A stretch of 64,000 nt of DNA from Nematopogon swammerdamellus (lineage: Eukaryota > Arthropoda > Insecta > Lepidoptera > Adelidae), in the NCBI GenBank assembly GCA_946902875.1, contig OX336354.1, positions 9,459,247-9,523,246 of the forward strand, given 5' to 3'. A program made the position numbers and the translations under genes. The notes under the pieces were generated by a model, which did no database searches, was not told the DNA's origin, and saw nothing but the letters and a program-made list of their open reading frames with translations. Shown in pieces: positions 53,477 through 63,627 of the stretch (the stretch's first letter is position 1; each line of letters opens with the position of its first letter).

Positions 53477-53722
53477 GCGACGGGTGGCCCAGTGAGTATG
53501 GACGTAGGCTTGTCCTGCGAGAGGTCCGAGGTGGCATGTGCCAATTAGTTTTTTTTTATGATCTAAAAAAAAAATACGTGCATACCTTCTCATCCCCTGC
53601 TCCATGGTTCGGATTCCACGTAAAAATGTAGGTTCACCGGGTTAACTGGAGGAAATTGCCTAAGGCAATAAGCCCACCTTTGCCACACATTAAGTGGCAT
53701 AAAGGGTATTATTATTATTAAT
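53477..53722 (+). repeat. SINE-C, head damaged, (ATT)n tail
   Basis: GCGACGGGTGGCCCAGTGAG (A-box region), GAGAGGTCCGAGG with the B box deleted, ACGTGCATACC, ATGGTTCGGATTCCACGTAA, AAATGTAGGTTCACCGGGTT, AACTGGAGGAAATTGCC and GGGTATTATTATTATT. Same family as 20697-20997. Confidence 0.75.
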
Positions 53723-53842
53723 TACTCCTGTTTTTTTTTTTCATAATCTACATATCAGACAAGAGATGGAGCGAATAAAATTAGTACATACTCGTATGCA
53801 TAATAAGTCTAAATACAGTTGAATATAAAACCGCATAAACAT

Positions 53843-53889
53843 ATTCCACTGCATCTCTCCCCGTGCATGTCGTAAAAGCCAACTAAGGT
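53843..53889 (+). repeat. Fragment of the 19584-19870 repeat
   Basis: CACTGCATCTCTCCCCGTGC, ATGTCGTAAAAGCCAACTAA. Directly followed by SINE-B sequence. Confidence 0.45.
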
Positions 53890-53895
53890 ATATGA

Positions 53896-54122
53896 CTCCC
53901 TTCTTATATTACTAGGTGGTAGGGTTTAACCCGCCCGGGTTGGTACCACCGCACTGAATGAAAGGTCGGTCGAAACGGCTATGTAGTTTGAGTTTTCCGT
54001 TCAGTTCAGTGTAGCCGGCAAGACCGAAGGGAAGCACTGACGTGGCACCAAGTTCACCCGGTGTTATGGGCTGATGTTGTAGGTGATGTGGCCAACCGTG
54101 TCAGTTTCCATAAAAAAAAAAA
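53896..54122 (+). repeat. SINE-B, head-less copy
   Basis: CTCCCTTCTTATATTACTAG, GGTGGTAGGGTTTAACCCGC, CACCGCACTGAATGAAAGGT, CAGTTCAGTGTAGCCGGCAA, CACCCGGTGTTATGGGCTGA and GTGTCAGTTTCCATAAAAAA. A 5-10 bp deletion removes ACATCACGGA. 5'-truncated in the central body. Confidence 0.85.
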
Positions 54123-54627
54123 TATTATTAGGTAAAATCACCTCACACTCCCTACCTAGCTTACCTACGGTGCGTCTTGCCTTGCGACAAGGCGGTACAC
54201 GAGACAAAGTTCTACAGGTTTGTTTCCACTTCCGTAGCCGACTGTACAAGCGTTTCCCGCAATTTCGATAAAGCGAACGAGGTACAAAGCCGCGCCCGGT
54301 AATTATGAAATTTTCCCAACTTCTTCTCACAAAGGCCTGAATGAGAATCCTGAAATACCTAAATGAAGTACTTTATTAGTGAATTCCATTTCCCTCGACT
54401 CTGCTCGCGTTAAATTCGTACTTGAGAACAATTTAGATTTGTCCACAAATATTGTGTTAGTTTATAATGTTTGTTTATCTCTGTACGATGCCAGATGTGT
54501 GATGATATAAATATGAATATTGAATAGACGGACTTACATCTGATGTTATTCTTTATAGAGCAAAGAAGATATTATTTTGAGATTCATAGAATTGATAATA
54601 TTGATAATGCGCATCAGTAAGTCTTAA
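54123..54627. other. No gene seen
   Basis: CCTCGACTCTGCTCGCGTTA at 54394 is a worn Helitron-like 3' end phrase. Nothing else. Confidence 0.4.
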
Positions 54628-55028
54628 AAAACCGGCCAAGTGCGAGTCAAACTCGCGCACCGAGGGTTCCGTATCGCCATGTCATGGTTAGCGCCACTCA
54701 CGCCATCTATAGCGTGTTATGAAATGCTTCGTATTAGTTAAAATTCATGATTAGTTAACATGCTTCATAGTCTATTCGGTAGGCGCGCGCGCATACAGTT
54801 TTTGGTTTCTTCTATGGCCATTATTTTTTTTAATTTTTCTTATTTTTATTATTTGTTGTTATATCGGTCATATTAACACATATTCTGTGAACAGTTCAAC
54901 GAGCTACCTATTACGGTTCAAGAGATACACAGACAGACAGACGGACGGACGGACGGACGGACAGACAGACAGACAGACGGCGTAGGCTTAGTAATAGGGT
55001 CCCGTACCGGATACGGAACCCTAAAAAT
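54628..55028 (-). repeat. Repeat family P, minus copy, full length
   Basis: Begins AAAAAACCGGCCAAGTGCGA, GCGCACCGAGGGTTCCGTAT, includes CGCCATCTATAGCGTGTTAT, GTTGTTATATCGGTCATATT, ACCTATTACGGTTCAAGAGA, (GACG)n, GGCGTAGGCTTAGTAATAGG and ends CCGGATACGGAACCCTAAAAA. With 24540-24960 it is the best guide to the complete family: about 400 bp, no coding capacity, no obvious terminal inverted repeat. Confidence 0.8.
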
Positions 55029-56938
55029 GTGATATAACTTAATGGGTAATTGTTTTATTTGTTAATGTAATTTTCAATATTAGCAATACCTACTTAATTG
55101 ACCTACCTTTATTTAAGTTAGTTATTACCTTATGCAAGTTGGTACATACAGAAACAGCCACGCCCTAAAGCCACAGAATAAAACCTGCGCACTCTGGAAC
55201 AGCACGCCCATTCACAGCTCAGCAATTCAGCGAGCGCTACAAAAATAATTGAAAAGCCGAAGAAAATACAAAACTAGCGGCCGCTGAATCGTGTCCTATT
55301 TCCCGGGGTTTTCATCTCGTCTTGCGAGTGTCGAGTTTTCTTTGGAGGCAGCGCATTGTGGCGGCGGAAAAGCCTCGATCCAGAACACAGCCTTTATTAC
55401 CGCCATAGAAAAGCTGCATAAAAGCCTCGCCAAGAAAGGTATTTGTGATGCCCGCCACTGAATGGCCTGAATGCCGGCGGCGGTACAAAAAGCCCTTTGT
55501 CCGACTTTCAGAGGCGATGTTGATTTGATACCGCGGGCTTTTCACGGAGTGGAGCTTTCAGACGAGTTTGAGGATTGATTTTGCTGTAGCTCGATTCCAA
55601 GTTTAGTACGACGCAAACATTGCCGCGTGCGCAATGCACAGCTGACAAACATGAACACGCCCGAACTTGCCGCGCGACGAAGACTCACAGTTCAGATTCA
55701 GTTTAGATGTATAGTTCGCAACGCCTTGGCTTGCTCGGCGCATTCGTCGCAATCTAGGCGTGCGACAGACTTACGAGTAGCGGACACGCGCTAGTCGCCC
55801 TCCTACCTTGCGTAAAGTGATGTTATATCTGAAGCATTGTTGCTTGTGCGGAGAACGTGCCGTTTACGAGATACGGTCGCGAGATACCTCGTGCCAAACT
55901 TGGAATAGAGCTACAGAAGTCGTCGGGAGCGATTGTGGCCGAGCTAATCACTTGAGCGGTTGGGTCGACGAGCTAATTATTGGGCGTATTGTGCGCGTTT
56001 TGGCTTTGTGTAAGTTTTGGAGAATCGTGGGTTTGGCACCGACTTGATTATAACCGGATAGAAGGACTAATAATTGTTATTACTACAATTATTGTAGGTA
56101 CACAATTTGTAGAAAATCATTACATAATAAGACAAAACCAGATTCAATCAATACATAAAAGCAAAAATTGTAGGCACTTTCTGTTTAATTAAATAAGCAT
56201 GTATGTAAGTGTAATTTTACTTCATCTTAGCATTTCCTTCGAATGTTTAAAGTATTTCGCCTATTAACTAGTTATATTGAAATCTTGTATCTGGTAAAGA
56301 TGTTCCATAATGTTCTTTAAAGTAAGTACACGTAAACATTCTGAAGTAGATGTATAAAGTGTAAGTTGATAAAAAAATATTAAAAATATTTTCTCAAAAT
56401 TCTCAACGGTTTCCTTGTTCCGGTGCTAAGGCGCGCTGCCCGCTCACACTTCAGCATTTTCTTTTTAATCCTTTCTTAAATTTCTTGTATGCGGCCTCCG
56501 ACCTGCGGTAGGGTGGAGTGGAGCGTCGTCGGGCGACCGCGGGCGGCTAGACTGGCTGGCTTGCTTATTTCATTACATTAAGTTCTTTGTATCTCTTTGC
56601 AATAGCCTTCGGTATAAGAGGTTTGCGTTTTGCGGTTGTACTAAACTTACTTTGACGCACCTATAAAATTGTAAACTAAAACAAATAAAAAACCCTGAGG
56701 TACGAAAATATTTCGCTAAAATATTGGCTCTGAATTCACTTCCTAAAACACTGGTAACATTTCCTCACTGGATGGCAATGCTGAACCTCTAGCTAGGTTA
56801 TGTCTTAGAATGAGGTTCGCTTGAAATAATGTTTTATTTTATTATTAGGTGAAAATATCCTTGAAAAATCATCCATAAGCATAATCATTATATCAAAAAG
56901 CAAACATTTGTATTTTAAATTTAGGATATACTAGCTTT
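55029..56938. other. Complex single-copy region, CpG-richer at 55190-56060; no gene recognised
   Basis: The stretch 55240-55560 reads as unique, complex DNA (AAAGCCTCGATCCAGAACAC, TTTATTACCGCCATAGAAAA). A TCAGTTTAG initiator-like site near 55698 and a GTAAGT at 56010 could bound a first exon. A 76-codon ATG frame (ATG at 55820, to 56047) spans the GTAAGT and matches nothing. The stretch 56400-56580 is GC-rich with no frame. Confidence 0.3.
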
Positions 56939-57060
56939 TGCCTGCGGCTTCGCTCGTTTCTAATTCGGTTACCAAAAATACTCAAGTAAATAACATATTT
57001 TTACCACAAATCATAACTTTTAAGATAACATAGAAAAAGCTCAAGTAAACGACATACTTT
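56939..57060 (-). mobile_element. Helitron-like 3' end, truncated
   Basis: CTAGCTTTTGCCTGCGGCTT followed by CGCTCGTTTC after an A is the minus-strand CTAG plus hairpin end of the family. The interior has an imperfect repeat (CTCAAGTAAA twice) and no 5' TC end was found. Confidence 0.55.
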
Positions 57061-57069
57061 TTCGAAGGT

Positions 57070-57211
57070 GCGGTGTCAGTGTTTCTCTTTGGTCCTGCCG
57101 GCTACACTGAACTGCACGGAAAGGTATTTACATAGCCGTTTCAATCGACCTTTCATTCAGTGCGGTGGTATCAACCCGGGCGGGTAAAACCTAACCATCT
57201 AGTAAGATAAT
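57070..57211 (-). repeat. SINE-B central-body fragment
   Basis: GGTGTCAGTGTTTCTCTTTG, GTCCTGCCGGCTACACTGAA, TATTTACATAGCCGTTTCAA, GGTATCAACCCGGGCGGGTA, ACCATCTAGTAAG. Both ends missing. Confidence 0.75.
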
Positions 57212-57237
57212 ATTGGATCAGTGTCATGTGTTATGTC

Positions 57238-57500
57238 CTGGGTAATTTTTAGGGTTTAATACTATAACCAAATTTTTACAAAGCCTCCTATTACTAAGCG
57301 TACGTCGTCCGTCTGTCTGTCTGTATATCCGTCCGAGGGCTGTATATTTTGAACCGTTTGAAATGTACACAAAATATGTGCTATTATGGCGGATATGCCA
57401 ACGATTAATAAAAAAAAAACAAAAAGTAAAAAAAGTCACCGTACAAGTATGTAGATGAGCGCCATCTACCGAGTTATCCAGACATTTTGAACAGTATGAA
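57238..57500 (+). repeat. Repeat family P, plus copy, 3' truncated
   Basis: TTTTTAGGG start, CCTATTACTAAGCGTACGTC, (GTCT)n, TTTGAACCG, GTACACAAAATATGTGC, TATTATGGCGGATATGCC, GATGAGCGCCATCTACCGAG. The GGCCGG end is absent. Confidence 0.7.
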
Positions 57501-58176
57501 TGGTCACCGACAGAGATACGCGAGATATGTGCGAGTGCAACCGCGTGATTGCTGCGCACACCCGCTATACGTGCAGCAAAAATGAACATATGGCTACGGA
57601 GACCTCTGTGTGTGAACAACGTTCTATTCATAGTGCGCTGCTGGGTGACATAATGGCTGAAAATTTTTTTTCTGAAATTCTGTTGTCTTTCTGTTGTCTA
57701 TTCGTTGGGTAGATGTAGGTGTCAAAGGTACCTGTGCAAGGTTTCAGATGTGTGCATAGATGAGTAGTAATTTGCAGAGAGGTGTACATTTTGTATGGGG
57801 CGTAGAACTCATATAAATTTTTTTTTAAATCTTAATGTTTTAGATATGTATTGATAAAATTTTGCGCATATTCGTTAAGCCGGCACCTCACCTACACGCA
57901 TGTAAAAAATCAACTTCAGAATTTATTTAGATGACGCGTTCAATAGTGACAAACAGACAGAAAGACGGACACCATTTTAATTTAATAATAGTACGTTAGT
58001 TACGTAGTAGAAAATCATGTGTTAATTGAATGCGTTCTATACGATTTAGAGGACCCAAGGACAAAAAGTTAGTTAGTAATTCAACAAAAAAACTAGTTAA
58101 TACGCCGAGGCTAGATTACATTAAACTGAAGAACGTAAACAGAGCCGTAAATTTTCGCAATTTTAGGTAGGTACGT
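57501..58176. other. No gene seen
   Basis: Nothing recognised. Confidence 0.4.
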
Positions 58177-58676
58177 ATTATTTGAGGTCTGATCTTCCGC
58201 AAAATTTAAAAACCCGTATATATGACCAGTGTGTCCTCCCGGTTATGACGTACGGGTGTGAAACGTGGACGCTGACGGTCGGTGTTGTCCAAAGGTTGAA
58301 AGTTGCCCAGCGAGCAATGGAGCGAGCCATGCTGGGAATAACGCTACGTGATATGGTGCGTAACGAGGCAATCCGCCGACGCACCAAAGTAGTCGATATT
58401 GGATACCGGGTGGCTAAGCTCAAGTGGCAATGGGCTGGGCACGTCAGCCGAAGAGACGACGACCGCTGGAGTAACCGTGTCCTACACTGGCGGCCGTGGA
58501 CAGGAAAACGGAGTGTGGGAAGACCACCCGCCAGGTGGGACGACGACATCAAGTACGTCGGCGGAAAGCAGTGGTTCCGTACCGCTGAAGGCCGGGAGGA
58601 CTGGAGGAAAATTGGAGAGGCGTATGTCCAGCAGTGGACGCTTACACGCTGACTGACTGACTGACTGACTGACGTA
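58177..58676 (+). mobile_element. RTE-type retrotransposon, 3' 500 bp with 156-codon ORF2 remnant
   Basis: The uninterrupted frame 58182-58652 begins RSDLPQNLKTRIYDQCVLPV, continues MTYGCETWTLTVGVVQRLKV and AQRAMERAMLGITLRDMVRN, then LKWQWAGHVSRRDDDRWSNR, WTGKRSVGRPPARWDDDIKY and ..GEAYVQQWTLTR. LK..(I/V)Y..C.LP...YG.ETW.L, AQR.MER.MLG....D..RN and GRPP.RW.DD are the C-terminal part of RTE-clade ORF2, after the polymerase active site. The initiation and catalytic (FADD) part is absent and the 5' end is cut at about 58177, the usual result of incomplete reverse transcription. The tail is (TGAC)n, 58650-58674. The frame is intact, so this copy is probably the youngest of the family here. Confidence 0.85.
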
Positions 58677-59062
58677 TTATTTAAAGTTATAAAAAAATGT
58701 ACACGCTGATAAACAGAGTATGTCAAGAGTTTGGCGGGCGAATCGTCAACCTCCGTTGGAATTGCCAAAGCTATATGAATATGTGATGTGTGTACAGCAA
58801 TATAGTTTTATTTCGAACATTATACATTCGAATTCGCGGTAGCGGTATTTAAAATTTGGCACTCAATACACAAAAGCTGCGCAACACACTAATAAAAACA
58901 TGTTTAAAATAAAACAAAAAACATTTTTGACGAATACACGTTTAACGTTGTACTAAACTTGGAATCGACCTAAACCATACCACACTCCGCCATGTTCGCA
59001 GTCATGTTTGAACTTCGAACGCGCCACCGATGTTCGTGCGCGCCGCCCCGTATTTGTCCCCG
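58677..59062. other. No gene seen
   Basis: AT-rich up to 58960, then complex. Confidence 0.4.
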
Positions 59063-59246
59063 TCAGTTCCACATCTCCTTCGATCAGTCCGAGCGATAGT
59101 CGCTTGCGCCTGGGAACCGCGCAGTTTAATTGCGACTCTCGCCGACGATAACGGGTGTGATAGAGAGACGGATTAATGTCGCCATTAGAGCACCGGAGAG
59201 CTACCAGATACAGTCTGACGGAGACTGCGCCTCTCACAGGTAAGTG
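59063..59246 (+). promoter_or_regulatory. Candidate TATA-less promoter, first exon and splice donor
   Basis: Initiator matches TCAGTT (59063-59068) and TCAGTCC (59084-59090) lie in a CpG-rich stretch that ends with CTCACAG|GTAAGTGA, a consensus 5' splice site with the intron starting at 59240. A GGAAC at 59113 is at the position expected for a downstream promoter element relative to A 59086, with one mismatch. There is no convincing ATG frame between, so this would be a non-coding first exon of about 150 bp. A minus-strand frame covering it (58953-59237) matches nothing. Only the donor is strong by itself; the whole is a hypothesis. Confidence 0.35.
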
Positions 59247-59871
59247 ACGGTGGAAGATTCTAAAATGTAAGTTAAGGTACCTTAGAGAAAACCTCGAGCA
59301 ATCGGCCAGCTCGGAGAGACATGAGATTTGATATTATTTCCGTAAAAAATCTATCAACAAAACTTGGTTAAACTATGAATACCCTTCATAGCTATGTGTG
59401 AATGAGTGACGCACGTTCCCTGCAATGAAAATTGAAAGGCTTATTAGTACCTACGTATATACCAAACTAATTTATGGTTCTGACTGTATCGGAAAACAAA
59501 AACCCTACAAAACATATTATATGAGTATGCAAATTGCAGTACTTAGTCAAAGCGGGAAAGGTAAATATATATTTACCAGTAATTTCGTTTTAAAAGCAAC
59601 ACAAATCCATCATAGCGAGAAGCGGCAATAATTTACCATCGATGAACATACATTATTAACAGTAAAGTTATTATACAAGTAAATAATTTTCGATTATTGT
59701 GCGCGCACGGTTCAGTATAGTACAACGTTCGACGTTAACTGCAATTACGAGTTAATAATAATTTTATTGTTTGGAATTTTGTGATCACAGAACCTAAAAC
59801 GTGTGTGTATTTTGCTGTCATCGCTAATAATTAGTCTAATTAAAATATCTAGGTACGAAATTAATACATTT
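59247..59871. other. No gene seen
   Basis: AT-rich; would be intronic if the donor at 59240 is real. Confidence 0.4.
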
Positions 59872-60252
59872 ACATAAATTATACGTTTTAATCAAATCAG
59901 CTAGGTACTTTTAAGTTTTAGCAAAAACATTTTACGCTGAGTCACATAAATTATACTTTAATCAAATCAGCTAGGTCTTTTAACATTTTAGCAAAAAAAA
60001 AAATGTTACGCTGAGTCACATAAATTATACTTTTAATCAAATCAGCTAGGTACTTTTAAGTTTTAGCAAAAAAAATGTTACGCTTAGTCACATAAATTAT
60101 ACGTTTTAATCAAATCAGCTATGTACTTTTTAAGTTTTAGCAAAAAAAAAATTACGCTGAATCACATAAATTATACGTTTTAATCAAATCAGCTACGTAC
60201 TTTTTAAGTTTTAGCAAAAAACGGTACGCTGAGTCACATAAATTATACGTTT
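59872..60252 (+). repeat. Five-unit ~73-bp tandem array
   Basis: Units start at 59872, 59944, 60018, 60090 and 60163, with a partial sixth at 60236. Each holds ACATAAATTATACGTTTTAA, TCAAATCAGCTAGGTACTTT, AAGTTTTAGCAAAA and TTACGCTGAGTC. Period varies from 72 to 74 through A-run length. Confidence 0.95.
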
Positions 60253-60581
60253 ATTTTCGGTATTCTCGAAATGAAACTGATGACTGGTCGCAGTGCTATT
60301 TAGCATTTGACTAACGGACTGCTGGAAGCTGATCAATGTCGTGATGCTCGCTTTATCTAGATTTAGGGCTCTGTTTATATTATAGGGTGAATATACAGAG
60401 GCACTTTAGATGAAGTGGATGGAGGGAGACGGAAATAACTAAATGTATTAGTGGTCGGCGCGATTTAACTTTTTAGTTAATAGGTGAAACAACTATATAG
60501 TAGGTACATAGTTTCTTGACTTGGCTATTAACACGTTTTGTGTGTTAGTATATTGGATTAGTTTTAAGTGAATACATTATG
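60253..60581. other. No gene seen
   Basis: Nothing recognised. Confidence 0.4.
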
Positions 60582-60804
60582 TCCCCTTCCCTTGCTCCTT
60601 ACTAGGTGGTAGGCATAAATAAATTGTAGCCGACTGGGCCGCATAGCAGCCTAGGCTGTGCTCTCCCCTAGTACAGTATAACCAGCAATCCAAAGGAAAG
60701 TCTCCGGTATGACACCTACGTTCTCGGAGGTTATAGGTATTACCTGGTCGTAGTATGTGCTCTGGCCCCCTGAATCAGCCACCGATACCGAATTACTTAA
60801 AAAT
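60582..60804 (+). repeat. SINE-A, head-less copy
   Basis: CCCTTCCCTTGCTCCTTACT, AGGTGGTAGG, GTAGCCGACTGGGCCGCATA, GTACAGTATAACCAGCAATC, TTCTCGGAGG, CAGCCACCGATACCGAATTA, short A-tail. The GGTTGGTACCACCGTACTGG block is deleted. Confidence 0.8.
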
Positions 60805-61721
60805 GATTTTAGTTAATATATTTATTGTAGTAAGTAGATAAAGATACGGAAAAAGATAATTTGGTTAAACTGAAAATTATTTTCGTCCTAACACCTTTTA
60901 GACATGATTTTGGACCAAACTACAAGTGTGAGAAGGTTCTACAGGACATATCCACATTTATAACTAGCTCCACAAATACTAGGAATATATTACATAGTAT
61001 TACATACATACAAGTAGGTGCATAAAGCTTAACATTACCTAGCTCTGAGTGTTCGTCTATCGTTCGCAGAAATCGCCTCCTTTCTCCCAATGACATACGC
61101 TCATTGTGCCAGAAAGAGACGATACGCTGTGTCTATTCTGCACTAACACACAGCCGAGCCGCTTTAGGATGAGCCGACGGAGATAGCCTCAACAATAGAC
61201 AATTGTTATCCCCTCCACGTTCGAAATTCGAGTTTGCGCTTCGCCTGCCCTTTCCAACTATTCAATCGAAATTCAACCTTACCGCGCTTGCTACAGAGTA
61301 CAATGTAAAGGAAGTACGTTATGCAGTAACGTCTAATTTTCTTTGCGGGGTCGTGGGAAATGTGAAATATGGTTTGGCCAATAATTTAATTCCGGGGTTA
61401 CCATTGGAAAGACAAAGCGTTCCAATACAGATACGGGAAGTGGGATTTTTACGTAGAGTTTGCCGATGGGAAGTGTTAAAACAAGCGAACGTTAAAACTA
61501 AGGTTCGACCTTAAATCGACCTAAAATAAAGAAGCAATAAAATATCTACTAAAATACTTTACAGATGAAAAAATCTGTCGTTGGACTGAGGAGCCAGTCA
61601 TCTAGACCTGACAATTTGTATGGCGTTTCGTGCAAATTAAAGCTGCGCGTATGAAGTGAGGATATCTGACACTACTTTATGTATTAATTTCTCAGAATCT
61701 TGTAGCCTGGAGGTGTTTGAA
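60805..61721. other. No gene recognised; 103-codon frame at 61203-61514
   Basis: The plus-strand frame reads MLSPPRSKFEFALRLPFPTI then QSKFNLTALATEYNVKEVRY onward to a stop at 61514. Composition is protein-like, but there is no family match I can name, no splice context and no copy in the window. Possible exon, possible chance. Confidence 0.25.
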
Positions 61722-61835
61722 GTCTGAACAAGGTATAATTCATGGACATGATATTTCAGGTATATACGCACCACACTTATTATTTTCGTTGGAATAGCAA
61801 TAACTTTACTGGATAGAAGAAAATCGCCATCGAAA
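61722..61835 (+). repeat. Repeat family E copy
   Basis: GAACAAGGTATAATTCATGG, CGCACCACACTTATTATTTT, CGTTGGAATAGCAATAACTT, TACTGGATAGAAG. Collinear with 3556-3695. Confidence 0.5.
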
Positions 61836-62737
61836 ATCGGTCTATTTGTTCTCATTTTTTTTACGAATTGGTCTGCGTTACAAAGCCAAGAAAAGTATAT
61901 TATATTCCCATCGTGTTTATAAATTTATTACATTATATATATTATATTTAATAGTTTTTTTTTTGTAAAAAAACCGAAAAACAACAAATTAAGGCTTTCT
62001 ATGAAATTATCACGTAGGTACGTCTATCCATTTTGTTCTCTCACCGATTCCCTATTGCTCTATCTATGGCGTCATTTTCATTCAAGTCATACGCAGCCTT
62101 AAGGCTACGTGCTAACAAAACATTCGCAAGAATTTCCACGGGCAAAACTATGTATAAATACAATGAAAAAGTTACCTTTTTATTCCTTATTTTTACGGGA
62201 ACTACGATCGACTTGAAGAGCTATAAATAAAATAATGTTACATGTAGGTAGGTAGAGTAAAGTAGAATATTGGCCTAGCGTTATCTTTCGGAAAGATATC
62301 TCATCCGTTTGCACGTCTGTCTAGCCAAAGCTAAGAATGTTAGGTCATTATTTGAGAGTCTATAAATTAGAGGCGAGTGACGACAAGTGGATACGAAGAC
62401 GAGAATACTGGGTTTAGTGATGGATCGAATAAAATTCTTTGTAACGACTGAAAAAAACAGTTGAATTTAGCTAATATTTTATAAATGTGCGGTGCGAAGG
62501 CCCGAGAATAGTAAAAAATGTGTTCAAATTTTAATTTCTTTATTGATTCAATTGCTAATTTGGCCACATCAAATCAAATCATATAAAAAAACCGTTTATT
62601 GAACTTAAAATCTTACACAAAGTAGTACTAAATGCCTATGGTACTTTCGCCCGTTTACACTTATAAACATAGTCATGACATGATAAACGAAGAACATGGA
62701 CAACACTATATAATTTCGTCTGCACTACAATTTATAA
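61836..62737. other. No gene seen
   Basis: AT-rich. ATCAAATCAAATCATATAAA at 62569 followed by ACCGTTTATTGAAC may be the inverted (TTTGA)n tail of another non-LTR 3' end. Confidence 0.35.
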
Positions 62738-62880
62738 TATAAAATAGAATAGAAAATGCTTTATTGCCCCAAGTAACATTCAACAGTAACAAGCACATTA
62801 GAACATTTACATAAGGTTAAAAGGCGGACTTATTCCTTGCAGATATTTCTTACCGTCAAACTTTGGATGTTTGAGAATCG
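62738..62880 (-). mobile_element. Non-LTR retrotransposon 3' UTR fragment
   Basis: TAGAATAGAAAATGCTTTAT,TG, AACAAGCACATTAGAACATT and GGCGGACTTATTCCTTGCAG are the reverse of the (TTCTA)n-tailed 3' UTR family (21421-21580), and match 13589-13682 more closely. Confidence 0.55.
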
Positions 62881-63097
62881 ATTAATATGTAACTTGTAAA
62901 TAGGTAAGTAGTAGCAAAAGAGTTGAACGCGAGAATTGAAGATAAAAATAATAAGAATACTTATTAATAATACGCGTAAGTACATGCTAGTTAAATAAAA
63001 AGCCATACTTTGATTACATTTATAGTTTCCATAGAGACTAAATTACCTACGTAGGTACAGTGCTAATGCACACTTAAATATTAATATTATTATAGGT

Positions 63098-63316
63098 TAC
63101 AAGCTGTGCCCGCGGCTCCGCCCGCTCTCATATTTCACTTCACTGCTAACCTCATAAGCTATTTAGCGTGATAGTAAGTAGCCTATAATTGATGGGAAGA
63201 ATCAAGCTATCCGTAGAATTTTGTTTCATTAAAATCGGTTCAGTGGTTCTCGAGTTATAAGCGGACAGACAGACACTCAGACAGACAGAAAGCAGACGTT
63301 GGATTTTATTATAGGT
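63098..63316 (-). mobile_element. Helitron-like repeat, family B
   Basis: AGCTGTGCCCGCGGCTCCGC, CTAACCTCATAAGC, GATGGGAAGAATCAAGCTAT, GGTTCTCGAGTTATAAGCGG, (CAGA)n, AGCAGACGTTGGATTTTATT. Reverse complement of 15950-16167, nearly the same length, which defines the family ends. Confidence 0.6.
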
Positions 63317-63627
63317 AAAGGAGATTCAGCTGTCTACACAGATCCTGACTATCATTTGCTCGATGTGTGTAACTTCTATAGGTAAGTCTGTATTTCGCGT
63401 AGGTATCTCTAGTCGCACGCTCGCTTAAATTTTTACACGATATCCTGCCCTGCCAGGTCAAAGTTAAAACATTCCTTTGTTACTTTGCAGTAACATCCAA
63501 TTAGAAACATCCAGTAATTGCAACACTCACGTGGAGTCAGGCACGCAGTAAAAGCTGGTGTTGCCACTTTGGAAATATATGTTTCGCTTGTGGGAAAATG
63601 AAAAAGTATTAATCGTATGAAATGAAG
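63317..63627. other. No gene seen
   Basis: Nothing recognised. Confidence 0.4.

Noticed and set aside
58399..58768. Overlapping 85-codon plus and 196-codon minus frames
   Set aside because: Shadow frames of the RTE ORF2 remnant at 58182-58652.
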